A DNA stretch of 19,436 nt from Ruminococcus difficilis (lineage in GTDB: Bacteria > Bacillota_A > Clostridia > Oscillospirales > Acutalibacteraceae). Under the pieces are notes generated by a model. That model did no database searches, was not told the DNA's origin, and saw only the letters and a list, made by a program, of their open reading frames with translations. The DNA is taken from assembly GCF_016680995.1 (NCBI RefSeq), contig NZ_JAEQMG010000087.1, positions 1-19,436 of the forward strand, written 5' to 3'. Both the position numbers and the translations under genes were made by a program. Below are positions 1 through 10,100 of this stretch, one piece after another. Position 1 is the stretch's first letter, and each line of letters starts with the position of its first letter.

Positions 1-1
1 T

Positions 2-1021
2 AATATAAATGAGATTGCCAAAGCACATCGGATAAAGGTTGAAGATCTGGAATGGTACGGCGCATTCCATAACACGACGCATCATCCGCATATTCATTTG
101 ATAATTTTCTCGAAAGGGCAAGAGGGATTCCTCTCCGAGAAAGGTATCAAAGAGCTGTGCCGTTCTCTCGGACAGGACATCTTTCGTGACGAGCAATACA
201 AGCTGGCAACGATAGAGACCGGCTATCGGAATCAATTGAAAGAACAGCTTGCTGATTTGTTACAGCAGCTTCAGACACGACAATCTGTCCCTAACGCCGA
301 TTATTATCTTTTTCTATTGAGAAAAATTCGTGATGAAGTTCAGCAGCAGAAAGGGAAAAAGCTCTACGGTTATTTGCCGAGAAAGGCGAAAAAGCTAGTG
401 GATTTTGCTCTGCATGAGATCGCCAAAGACAGTGATTTATCTGAAATATATTCCAAATGGAACGAGGTCAACCGCGAAAAGTTGAGTCTCTACTACGATA
501 CGAAGGACAAGCCGGACGTGCCTATTGAGAAGAATTCCGAGTTGCGGTCACTGAAAAATATGCTTATCAGGACAGTGTTGAGTATGAATTTCAATGCACA
601 GATAGCTGTTAATACTGCTCGTATTGGTTATCTTTTCTCTATGTTAGCAAAACAAATCGTCAGTAGCGCAGGCAAAAGGTTAGATGAGCTCAACAGGATG
701 ATGCCCTTGCCTGACAGCAAAGAGCGAGATAAAATCCGCGAGAAAAAGCTGGCACACGGTCTGAAAGAAGGAGCAGACAGCAGTGGCGTCAATGAAGAAG
801 TCTACGATAGCCAAGCAGCGGAAGGTATCCTGCCGATGCTTGACTACCTGATTTTGCTCGGCAATCAGGATAGTTCCCAAGATGCGCAAGAAGAACCTGT
901 ATCATCTGAAAATGAATATGATTTCGACAACGCCTATGCGGAATATCTGAACGACACTGATGACGGTCTTTATGAGGATGATACAGATGACGAGGATGAG
1001 TATTACGGCATGTCCATGTGA
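2..1021 (+). CDS. MobL/MobP3-type relaxase, 3' part (5' end outside window)
   Basis: The frame is open from base 2, with no start codon, so the gene begins left of the window; the ATG at 98 is internal. Aligned by eye, the first codon corresponds to residue 171 of the complete copy at 17225-18754, and both proteins continue for the same 339 residues. The visible part includes the histidine metal-binding motif (HHPHIHLIIF) of HUH relaxases, a lysine-rich middle, and a very acidic tail ending EDEYYGMSM. Relaxases of this family nick DNA at oriT and start conjugative transfer. I count roughly 30 amino-acid differences from the right-hand copy, while many further base changes are silent, so both copies seem to have been kept functional. 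Whether the upstream part is intact cannot be seen. Confidence 0.88.
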   Translation, partial: NINEIAKAHRIKVEDLEWYGAFHNTTHHPHIHLIIFSKGQEGFLSEKGIKELCRSLGQDIFRDEQYKLATIETGYRNQLKEQLADLLQQLQTRQSVPNADYYLFLLRKIRDEVQQQKGKKLYGYLPRKAKKLVDFALHEIAKDSDLSEIYSKWNEVNREKLSLYYDTKDKPDVPIEKNSELRSLKNMLIRTVLSMNFNAQIAVNTARIGYLFSMLAKQIVSSAGKRLDELNRMMPLPDSKERDKIREKKLAHGLKEGADSSGVNEEVYDSQAAEGILPMLDYLILLGNQDSSQDAQEEPVSSENEYDFDNAYAEYLNDTDDGLYEDDTDDEDEYYGMSM

Positions 1022-1036
1022 ACAACGAGATTAGAG

Positions 1037-1200
1037 CCCTGTTTCGCCGTGTATCGCCCTGTCTGCGATTTGTTGAGGAAAGTAGGGAAAGTTACCCGAC
1101 CGGATTGTTTGAGCGGTGTTGGGCGTTTGTGGCGATTTGTGAAAGACAGTCCGATTTGACAGGTCGGCAGCAGTCATATCCATATTTGCCTGTAACAGAT
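1037..1200 (+). repeat. Dispersed noncoding repeat, module A, copy 1
   Basis: Starts CCCTGTTTCGCCGTGTATCG directly after the relaxase. Copies occur at 1663, 14270, 18770, 19068 and 19266. The family consists of a GTTTCGCC box, a GATTTGTTG box, a small hairpin with GGG/CCC arms, and a TTGAGCCTTTGTCGCGG-like segment. In this copy the hairpin arms are partly degenerate (1084-1100). The copy closest to it is the one after the right-hand relaxase. Confidence 0.8.
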
Positions 1201-1203
1201 ACC

Positions 1204-1234
1204 TTTTTACTATACACGTAGTGTATAGTAAAAA
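1204..1234. repeat. Perfect 31-bp palindrome (module P), copy 1
   Basis: The arms TTTTTACTATACAC and GTGTATAGTAAAAA are perfect reverse complements around a 3-base centre (gta). An identical palindrome lies at 18937-18967 in the matching place after the other relaxase. The U-tract would precede the stem on either strand, so it is not a normal intrinsic terminator. An operator or recombination site is possible. Confidence 0.8.
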
Positions 1235-1247
1235 CAGAGTAACGGGT

Positions 1248-1300
1248 CTGTTCAAAATTTGCGACGCTATAACAAAGAATACGAAAAAAGTTCTGGACTT
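1248..1300 (+). repeat. Dispersed noncoding repeat, module B, copy 1
   Basis: Contains TTCAAAATTTGCGACGC followed by an ACAAAGAA box and AAAAAGTTCTGGA. Related copies are at 1733, 15158, 18981 and 19362. In copy 1 the module leads directly into the DUF6809 gene; at the right window edge the same leader is present, cut off before the gene. Confidence 0.7.
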
Positions 1301-1345
1301 TTCCGTTTTCTGTGGTATCCTGTTGTGCTTGAAGGAGATTCACAC

Positions 1346-1603
1346 ATGGATACGATCAGAGAATTGTTTTACGGCAACATACACCCGTTTGAGCGTGACA
1401 TTCCCAAAGGTAGCGAAGGAGACAGGTTGAATCAACTGATAATCAGGCATGACGCTGCGCTCAAAGCAATGCTGAACGAGCAGGAAGCGGAAATTCCGGA
1501 AAAGCTCAAGGACGCTTTGACGGAGCAGAGTAGTTTAAGCGAGTGCGAAGGGTTTGTAAACGGATTTCGTTTAGGTTTCAGGCTATTAAGCGACGACCAA
1601 TAG
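1346..1603 (+). CDS. DUF6809 family small protein
   Basis: An 85-residue protein. The ATG at 1346 is chosen because GAAGGAG (1331-1337) sits at the right distance; an upstream in-frame extension to 1259 has no ribosome site. From memory it fits the DUF6809 family of Clostridia: an N-terminal LFYGNIHPFER block followed by an IPKGSE-like block, a charged helical middle (residues 27-60), and a C-terminal SLSECEGFVNGFRLGFRL block. No function is known and there is no signal peptide or membrane segment. The gene sits inside the A/P/B repeat unit right after a relaxase. A broken copy is at 14362-14530, and the leader of a third reaches the right window edge, so the gene appears to travel with the repeat. 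Confidence 0.8.
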   Translation: MDTIRELFYGNIHPFERDIPKGSEGDRLNQLIIRHDAALKAMLNEQEAEIPEKLKDALTEQSSLSECEGFVNGFRLGFRLLSDDQ

Positions 1604-1662
1604 ACCTGAAAGGGTAGAAAAAGCCCAACAACTACAAATTGTGGATTTTCTAAATTATCTAA

Positions 1663-1790
1663 CCCTGTTTCGCCCTGATTGTTTGTGCAGTGTTGAGCCT
1701 TTGTCGCGGTTTGTGAGCAACAACCAGCATATCTGTTCAAAATTCGCGACGCAAAAAAGCGTTTTTTCCTCTGCTGAAAAAGCTGACAAT
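1663..1790 (+). repeat. Dispersed repeat, shortened A module plus B module, copy 2
   Basis: An A remnant from 1663 keeps CCCTGTTTCGCCCTG and the TGTTGAGCCTTTGTCGCGG segment with its closing CAACA, but lacks the middle hairpin. It is followed by B (TGTTCAAAATTCGCGACGC, then GCTGAAAAAGCTGACA at 1773-1788). A weak ACGC/GCGT hairpin with a T-tract lies at 1748-1768. There is no gene between 1604 and 1963. Confidence 0.65.
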
Positions 1791-1882
1791 GCGGAAGGCT
1801 TTGCTTTGAAGCAGTGATTGCTGACGAATTTTACCAAAAACAGGTCGTATTTTACCACATTCTACGATTCTTCGAATAATAT

Positions 1883-1933
1883 GATATAATAACCCAATTA
1901 TATCTTTTTTCTTAACGTTCTTTATGATATAAT
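1883..1933 (+). promoter_or_regulatory. Promoter/operator region of the two-component operon
   Basis: The 11-mer TATGATATAAT occurs twice (ending 1890 and 1933), each ending in a perfect -10 box TATAAT (1885-1890 and 1928-1933) but with poor -35 boxes. The first copy also forms an inverted repeat, GATATAAT (1883-1890) with ATTATATC (1897-1904). CTTAACGTT at 1911-1919 reads AACGTTAAG on the other strand, like one half of an AgrA-type LytTR site; no properly spaced partner was found. Weak -35 boxes with repeated elements fit an activated or self-regulated promoter; this is inference. Confidence 0.55.
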
Positions 1934-1963
1934 CAAAATAACAATCAGGAAAGGACGCGGCGT

Positions 1964-2674
1964 ATGCGTATTTTGTTAGTAGACGACGAAAAAGCGTTTT
2001 TGGTTTCTATGAAAAAAGAAATTCTCCGGCTGTGTGCCGAAAAGGATTATGACGTCAACGTCAGCATGACCGACGACCCTTATTCGCTGTTGGAGGACGA
2101 GCAGTACAGGTGCAATGATGTGATCTTGCTGGATATTGAAATGCCTGACATTTCGGGAATTGACCTCGCCGCCGAAATCAATTTGCACAAGGGCAAAGCC
2201 GAGCGTCCGTATATCATTTTTGTGACGAACCGCGACAGCTTGGTGTTTGAGGCGTTGAAGGAGCAGCCGTATTCCTTTATCCGTAAATCGCACGCGGAGG
2301 ACCTATCCGCCTGCCTGTCCCGCATATATGACAAAATCGCGGGGGAGGATTCAATGTTTATCAAATCCGGCACGGGCGTTTTCAGGGTGGAGCTGAAGGA
2401 TATCGTCTACATGATAAAGGAAAAGAACTATGTCATCATCTATACCGAAACCGATGAATACCGCGAGCGGACAACGATTGACGAAGAGGCGCAGCAGCTT
2501 TTGGCAAAGGGCTTTCTGCGTCCGCATATCGGCTATCTGGTCAACATGAAATACATCGACACGCTTTTTCCGCAGACCATTCAGCTTATCAGCGGCGTTC
2601 AAATTCCCGTCAGCAAGAAATACCGCAGGGAAGTAAAACAGAGATTTTATGATTGGATGGTGAGGACGCAATGA
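1964..2674 (+). CDS. LytTR-family response regulator (AgrA-like)
   Basis: A 236-residue cytoplasmic DNA-binding response regulator. Residues 1-120 form the receiver: acidic pair D7/D8, phospho-acceptor D57 in the VILLDIEMP strand, T88 and K108 in the expected places. Residues about 130-232 form a LytTR domain (KNYVIIYT, FLRPHIGYLVNMKYI, IPVSKKYRREV), which binds direct repeats upstream of targets. The ribosome site is AGGAAAGGA near 1947-1954. The next gene overlaps its stop by ATGA, so the two are translationally coupled. Order and family match Agr-type peptide-sensing systems, but no AgrB or AgrD is in the window. Likely targets include itself and perhaps the downstream surface-protein genes. 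Confidence 0.92.
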   Translation: MRILLVDDEKAFLVSMKKEILRLCAEKDYDVNVSMTDDPYSLLEDEQYRCNDVILLDIEMPDISGIDLAAEINLHKGKAERPYIIFVTNRDSLVFEALKEQPYSFIRKSHAEDLSACLSRIYDKIAGEDSMFIKSGTGVFRVELKDIVYMIKEKNYVIIYTETDEYRERTTIDEEAQQLLAKGFLRPHIGYLVNMKYIDTLFPQTIQLISGVQIPVSKKYRREVKQRFYDWMVRTQ

Positions 2675-4005
2675 ACGTGGCGTTAGCGGTTGAGATTTGT
2701 GTGGATTTCTTTCAGAGCTTTGTGGATATTGCGTTTTTGTATTTGTTTTTTGAAAAGTCCGGCAACAAGCTGAAAAACGCGCTGGGCTTTTGGAGCACCG
2801 TAGCCTTGTCGACGGCTATTGAAATTTTCAACACCTTCAACGATATGGCGGAAGGGCATGCGGATTTTCATTTGGGACTCTTGTTGGCGGCGTATTTGAT
2901 AAGGATGCTGTATGTCTTGTTTTTCCTAAAGGGCAAGCTGTACCTCAAGCTGCTGATGGTGCTGGCGACGGCTGCGCTTTATATGTTAGTGGATACCGCG
3001 TTAGCGACGCTCGCGTTCAGTAACCCCGACCTTGCGGATTTCATTCAGTTTTCTTCCTTTAACAGATACAATCTAATGATTGTGGAAAACGTTGTCTACA
3101 CGGGAGTGCTTGCCGTCATTTTGCTGACCGGCAAACAGAAAATCCGGCTGCGCAAGGTGTTCGATAAAATCACGGCGATCGTCATAACGGCACTGGTGTG
3201 TCTGTCGCTCTTTGCCGCGGAGCTGTTGTTTGTGTCACTCAGCTTTAATGGCAGCGATTCCGTGATACTTTACACCGTGATAATCATCCTTTCGCTGGTG
3301 GTGCTGTCCGTTTTGTTTTGGGTGCTGCTTTTCAAGATCAGCAAGGCAAACGAAGTGCACACCGAGCTGCTGCTGGGCAAGCAGCGCGAGGAGCTGTACA
3401 AAACATCCGTTGCCGCCGCTAATGCGCAAATTGAAGCAATCGCCGAAATGAAGCACGACATGAAAAACAGCGTGATGTCCGTCGGCAGCCTGATCGCCGG
3501 GGGAGAGTATGAAAAGGCGCGGGCGCTGTGCGATTCCGTTAATGAGAAACTGACGGCGGCGTTCACACCCGCCCACACCGCCAACCCCGTGCTCAATGCT
3601 ATTCTCAATGTAGAAACCGAAAAGGCGGCGACGCGTGCGATTGATTTTTCCGTTGACATACAAGACGACTTGTCGTTTGTTTCCGATTCGGACCTCATAT
3701 CTATCATCGGCAACCTTTGCGACAACGCGATCGAGTATTTGTCGGCGATCCCCGAAAGCCAACGGCGGATGCGGCTGGAAATAAAGGTGCATCGCGGCTA
3801 TTATTGCATAACTTGCAAAAATACGATTCTGGAATCTGTGCTGGAAACCAATCCCGATTTGAACAGCACCAAAGACGACGCGGCCTTCCACGGCAAGGGA
3901 ATCAAGCTGCTAAAGCAAACAGCGGAGAAATATCAGGGCGAATTCGTATGCAGCGAAGAAAACGATCAGTTCATCATTTCCGCGATTATTCGAAATTCGA
4001 ATTAA
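2671..4005 (+). CDS. GHKL sensor histidine kinase (AgrC-like)
   Basis: A 444-residue membrane sensor. The start is placed at 2671, where ATGA overlaps the regulator's stop behind GGTGAGGA; the longer frame from 2653 lies inside the regulator. Residues 1-225 hold about six hydrophobic membrane segments. A helical linker follows, then the H-box EMKHDMKN with the likely phosphorylated H262, and a GHKL ATPase domain with N-box GNLCDNAIE (N348, N352) and G-box HGKGIKLLKQ (408-417). This is the usual layout of AgrC-type kinases that sense secreted peptides. It would phosphorylate the regulator encoded just upstream. The stimulus is unknown; the 43-aa peptide downstream is one candidate but nothing in the sequence proves a link. 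Confidence 0.9.
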   Translation: MNVALAVEICVDFFQSFVDIAFLYLFFEKSGNKLKNALGFWSTVALSTAIEIFNTFNDMAEGHADFHLGLLLAAYLIRMLYVLFFLKGKLYLKLLMVLATAALYMLVDTALATLAFSNPDLADFIQFSSFNRYNLMIVENVVYTGVLAVILLTGKQKIRLRKVFDKITAIVITALVCLSLFAAELLFVSLSFNGSDSVILYTVIIILSLVVLSVLFWVLLFKISKANEVHTELLLGKQREELYKTSVAAANAQIEAIAEMKHDMKNSVMSVGSLIAGGEYEKARALCDSVNEKLTAAFTPAHTANPVLNAILNVETEKAATRAIDFSVDIQDDLSFVSDSDLISIIGNLCDNAIEYLSAIPESQRRMRLEIKVHRGYYCITCKNTILESVLETNPDLNSTKDDAAFHGKGIKLLKQTAEKYQGEFVCSEENDQFIISAIIRNSN

Positions 4006-4053
4006 AAATGCCGTTTTATCCCAAAAATAAGTTTAGTTTTACCAACCCAACCA

Positions 4054-4101
4054 AATCCTCGCGATAATTTGCTAAAATTATCATGAGGATTGTTGTTTTT
4101 T
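4054..4101 (+). terminator. Hairpin with T-tract between the kinase and the giant gene
   Basis: AATCCTC (4054-4060) pairs with GAGGATT (4085-4091), and GATAATTT (4063-4070) with AAATTATC (4075-4082); the loop is GCTA with a 2x2 internal mismatch, and GTTGTTTTTT follows. It could end the two-component transcript or act as an attenuator for the next gene, whose ribosome site is only 23 bases beyond the T-tract. An extended -10-like TTGCTAAAAT (to 4078) overlaps the hairpin as an alternative start of transcription. Confidence 0.7.
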
Positions 4102-4137
4102 CAGGAAACACAGACAAATGAAAATGGAGGTAAGAAC

Positions 4138-7100
4138 ATGAAACAACGGATAAAACATTTTTCAAAATCCACCATGTCGGTCATTCTCGCCGTCTGCATG
4201 CTCGTGTCATGCCTGACGGTAGGATTGATCGCCACCGACGCGGCGCAGGTGACAAGTGAAAACCGCGTCGGCGCAAGCGTGGGTTGGACGGCGGCAGACT
4301 GCTATATGCATTATTCTGCTGATGGCGGTACCAATTGGGTTAATGCGGCAATGGATTCCGAAGAGAAAATCACGCTAACGTTGTATAGCGAGACTACCAT
4401 AAGATACTTTTTGGTTGCAGAGAGAACATGGTATCGTTATAACGGGTATTATACCGAAAAACCGAGCGGTACTTCAACATCAAGTGACAATTTTTATGCC
4501 AGAATAAGTGGAACATGGAACAACAATACAACATCAGACAGTGATTATATTGAAACTACTCTGCCGTCAGGTGTATATACTATTACTTATGAAACCCGCT
4601 ATCAATACGGTAATACAAGTAACGTTACTTTACAATATCACTTCTATAGATCAGGCGACGCTGAGACGCAGTATGCCGTAACTATTTCTGCCGGAACAGG
4701 AGGTTTTGTTTCTCCAAATTCTAAGCAGGTGGGAGCAACAACTCAGACCCTTCCGACCGCTGTACCTGACTATGGCTATAAATTCAGCGGATGGACGACG
4801 GAAGATACATCCACTATAACACTGGGAAATGCTTCCAGTGCAAATGCAGCTACAATTTCCGCGTCGGGTGCAGGTACCGTTACGGCAAACTTTGCGCCTG
4901 ACGATGGGAAATCGCTCTATATTGCAGGTCGCTTTCACGTGAAAGCGACAGATGGCGCAAATACGTATTTCAATACATGGGATGGCAGCACTAGTGACAA
5001 CTGGGATGACGATTCCGAGGTAATACAACTTTTGCCTACAGGAAATGATTTTGAGTACAGCGTCAATACTCACTGCAGCTTTACGGAATTATCGCAAACA
5101 ATCGGCGATGGCTCGAATACATACGATCCTTATTTCTTTATTTATGATAAGGATATCACCAAAAGGTTTTTTGCGCCATCGTCAAGCACGCACCTAAACG
5201 CTAGCACGACCTATGTTGATTTGGTTGAAGAAGGAACTACGGGCGCTGCAAATAATAATATGCGGTTTAATTATACGAGCGACGACGGACCGGTGATTAT
5301 TTTCTATAACACAATCACAAAGCGGCTTCGTTATGAATTGGAGGGCGAAAACTACTTCGTCACCTCCGCCGGCGCGAACGACAGCACTGCGGGTTTTACG
5401 TCAAACATTTGGGCGGCAAAGGATTCTGCGGGAAAAATGACCGACAACGGTAACGGCACCTACAGCATTACCTTCTCCGAAAAGGAAATGGGCTGGTATC
5501 GCTTCAAAATCAACGGCTATGACGGAGCAGCCTCGCTGGGAACATGGGGCGGTGCCAATGTCACCTATGCGTCAGATGAAGGCACAGCCGCGTGTATCAC
5601 TGATAAATCGACCGAAAACAGCGGTAACGCAAAGTTTTATCTGACAAAGACCTCTGACGTTACTGTCACTATTAACACAAGTACGCATGAGATAACTGTA
5701 AGCGCGGCGGCAACGCCGGGCACTGTTACCTATCAGTACTACATCGTCGGCATGGCGTCTGACGGCACGTCGGGTATGTTTGACAATGTTTGGGCGGACG
5801 ACTGGAAGGTGTTCAGCGCTGAGGATAAGATGACGACGTCCGACGGCGGTACCACCTACACGCTGGAGAAAAACGATTTCGGCGGCAGCTACGGCACCTA
5901 TATCTATGAAGCCGTACGCGTCGGCTCTGACGGCTCAAAGGAGTACTATCCCGGCAATTCCGTCACGCAGACCGTTGACGTAACACAAAAGGCGAAAAAG
6001 GTCGTTTATACTCTGACCTTCAGCGGCGGTGATTTTTTAAGCTTGACGGCAGATGTTACCAATAAAAGCAACAGCAGCGACGAAACGTATGATACGATAT
6101 TTGTTAAAGGCAATAAGGATGACAATTATCATCTGTTGTATAGCAGCAGCGGAAGTCAGGCGGCCGGATACTCACATACAAGTATTCAGGCTTACAAAAT
6201 AACAAATTCAAGCAGCCAAAATGTCTATTATTTTAAAATACCTGTTTCTTCCTATGTCAGCACAAGCAGTCACGCGTTTTTAGTGACAAAAAACGGAACA
6301 AACTACTATAATTGCGCCTCAGGCAACAGCAGCACTTTGAATATTTCAGCAACCAGAGTTGAAAGAGCGAAAACATATCTTACAGTTGAGACAAATAATT
6401 TTAATGGTGATGTCAATAGCAGCTATAAAGATAACAGATATCATTACGCAAAAGCAAAATTTAATGATAGCAGCTATACATCTCAATTTAATTACATTGT
6501 ATTAGCTTACAATTCAAGTACAAAAACCTATACTTTTGACGTTTACGGCGACGCCTCCGGCGGCGGTACCGACCCCTCTTTTGTGAACTTTGTAGACCTT
6601 TACGCCAAAAACGGCAATCTGCGTGACAGTTCCTACAACCGCTTTACCAATCTTGCCAACACCGACGTTATGTCTGTCACTACGCCCGACGGTATTGTTT
6701 ACACCAAGGACAGCCACGCAAACTGGGGCACCGCGACGAGCGGCGGCACTTGGGAAACCGACAAGAGCGGCTATGACAGCAATTACGACAAGATCACAAA
6801 CATTCCCGTAGGCTCCAAGGTGGTGCTGAGAACTACGCTGTCCAATAACAATCAAAAGTTTGACGACAGATATTTCAGCGCTTCCCATTATCTGAAAGCC
6901 TATAGCTTTAACGGCTATACCTATCAGCTCCATACGCCCGCAGAGGCGGTAACCTCGGGCAACGCGCAGTACTATGAGGAAACATGGACGGCAGAGGCAA
7001 TCAACGCCGCAAACATGAAGAGTGGCAAAACCGTTGAGATCACCCCGATTTACTATCTGAAGGACAACACCTACACCAAAACCTTCTTCATCGACGGTTA

Positions 7101-10100
7101 CGAGGGTCTGCTTCAGGAGAAGTGGGGCACACTGCTCTGCGTTTATCCCTACTACAAGGGCAGCAGCAACAAAAGTAACGCCTTCGGCGGCTATCCCGGT
7201 CAGCCTATGCTCTACTGGGGCGGCAAGTTCCAGATGGAAATCCCGCTCACCGTAGACGGCACCGCAACCGGCAAGGAGATCAAGGGTCTGACCATGCACA
7301 ACGCCTATTGGGATCTCCTTCACCGCAAGCTCGACGGAAAGTGTGACGACGGTCATTGCCAGACCTACGATTACGACGACTTCTACAAAATATACAAGGA
7401 GAAGAACGCCGACACCATTTTCTTCCGCTATAAGTATTATCCGAAAAAGGATTATTCTTACAACGGAGCAACAATCAGCGCGGGTCACGATAACTACGGC
7501 GACGGCTATAGTTATGATAACCACAGCTTTCAGAATGACAGCTTAAATACTGCGGCAAAGTGTGTTTCCGCCGGCAATGGCGTAGAAATAGTCACAGACT
7601 ACTACGGCAGACAGATCGACGTATTCGGCACACGCCTTACAAGTGCTCAGCAGTCAGGCTACGACGGAGGCACAACACCGCAAACCAAGGAGCTTCTCCT
7701 TGTTTCTACCGGTTACAAAAATACCTATGTAGGTCACTACGCAACCGAGTGGGCGGTTTATGCCCCGGCGTCAGGCTATACGAAAAATAATGACGCGGCA
7801 CATAAGTTTATCGGATACATTTCGTCATCCATGCTTTATCTTAACAATATCGGCAGAGTAAGCCAGTATTCGGGCGGCACAAACACGGGCGACGGACAAA
7901 TGAGCTCTTCAAAGTATAAGAATACCTATAACTACCTTAAAGAGCATTATGAGGGTGTTCCGGCGCTGATTTCCTATGAGAAGGAAATCCACAACTATTC
8001 GCTTGACCAGGCAGACCGCTCCGACGGCAAGTGGTATTACTCCACCTCAAGCGACAGGCTGACCGCGAATATTAAGATTCAGACCACAAGCGCAACGACG
8101 GACGTCACGCTGCTTGGCGACCACAACTGGACTGACAGCGCCTTTACCGCGGCGGGAGCCGGCAACGAAACGAATGTTGACGCTAACGGCAACTCGGCTT
8201 ACTTCACCAATACTACGCCCGAATATCTCTACGGAAAAACAACCTCGGGCAGCATTCTTGCCGACCCGTCCGGCCAGTTTACATTCCAAGCCTATTCAGG
8301 CAACGGCTGGACATTTGTCGGCTGGGTGCGTTACAGCGACGGCAAGTACTACGAAATTGCCGATAAGGATGGTCTCGGCAGCTCCAACATCTCCGCGAAC
8401 GACACCTATATCGCGCGCTTTATGCCTGCCGCCAAAGGGTCGCTGGTGATTTCTCACAACATCGTTAAGGACAGCACCCACAAGGGCGACGGTACCAAAT
8501 ACCTTAAGGTCGAGGTGATGAACGGAGACAGTGTTGTTAAGACATATGAAAAGACTGACGGATCCGATATCGACGTTTCCGCTTATATCGACTCAACAAA
8601 ATACAGCTCATATAAACTTAGGATCACGCTGGTCACCGAACCCGACGAGGATTGCGCGGTCGCGGACCGTTCAGTCGCGCTGGGAGCTGATTCAAAGTAT
8701 GACAGGTACAGGACAGATACTTCGAATAACAGTATTGCTCCGGCTTCCCCGCTGGATGCGGGCGTTACTTACAACAGCGTTATTTTGGTCAATATAAGTG
8801 ATGTTTATGACAATACCAACGGTGTGACCGCGCTTAGATACACGACAGAGCTGACCAAAACAGAATTGAACTACGCTTATCGAATCGTTTATACCTACAA
8901 AAGCCGATTCTGGGGAAATCAAACTTATACGGTTGAGGGCTTTGTTGACGAGATGGAATCTGCAAAGTATTTCTCGGGCGTTAAAAGCACTGCGACGCTT
9001 AACAAGAGTTTTATCGTATCAAGCACTCCTTACGAAAAGAACTTCCGTCAGAAAATTGATTGGAACTACGACAGCATGACGAACAATGCCGCCGGCTCGC
9101 CGCAGGCGTTAGTTACGATTAACGGCACCGCAAAAGAAAATGTTTATTTCATGCAGGCTGCGGTCGGCTCGACAAATACGGTTGACGACACCGTAAGGGC
9201 TGAGTTCTTCCTGCCTTATAAGTACAACGAGGAAACAAAGTCCGAAACCGGACTCGACCTTTACAATGCGGAAGGAACTAAGCTTGAAGGTACTGAAATC
9301 GCCTTTGACGACCGGCACTACGAGTCAAGCACAGTTAAATCTCAGGCAGGACATCTGTTCAACTATGACAGCTCGATCCCGAATATTCCAACATCCGGAC
9401 AGACGACTGATGATTTCCCGAAGCTTGTCAAAGCGGCTCCTTATGTTCTTAAAAAGGGAGTCTGGAACACTGAAGATTCCAAATGGATATTCACAAACCT
9501 TTCAGGTGATGACTTTCACTATGCGGATACGTATACCACTAAGGAATATGACGGAAATATGTCATTTGAGATCGGCGGTACGTATTACTACGCAACGGAA
9601 ACCGCTCCGGAGGATATTCCGCCAGGCGCGTCAACACAACAGCTTACCGCTTTAAATACAGAAAGCTGGTTTGACGACAACGGAACCTCCGCAACATATA
9701 CTTTCGCCAAAAAAGACGGCGACAATGTTTATTACTTCTACTTTGAGGAAAATGAGTGCCTGGGTTACAAGGTTTCTTCCAAGGGCAATGTTATCGACGG
9801 CATTATTCAGAACAGCAATGCTGAAATGACGACAGAACCGAGCGATGCTTCCTATACCTTCTACAAGAAATTCTACTTTACCCGCTGGGACATCTTCACT
9901 GCCGACGGAAAAACCTTTGTTGCTTCAAGTTTTGCGAACAGCCGCGCGTTTAATTACAGCGGTTATGAGGATTACATCATCATTCCCGTCTACAACGATA
10001 AAGAGAGCAACAGCGGACGCTCAACGACGATCACCTTTATGGGAGATACCCGTAATCAGTGGAATATGGGCGGCTTGGGTCATTATAAATCAGGTGCTGT

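Noticed and set aside
1204..1234. Palindrome as an intrinsic terminator of the relaxase
   Set aside because: The T-run comes before the stem and an A-run after it on both strands, so no U-tract follows the hairpin.
4090..4137. Start of the giant protein at 4090 with a non-ATG codon
   Set aside because: The region is the hairpin T-tract and leader; ATG 4138 has GGAGG at 7 bases and begins a proper signal peptide.
6514..7524. 336-residue minus-strand frame inside the giant gene
   Set aside because: Antisense to a clearly coding region, low-complexity Val/Ile/Gly-rich, no start signal: a shadow of the Tyr/Asn/Asp-rich plus strand.
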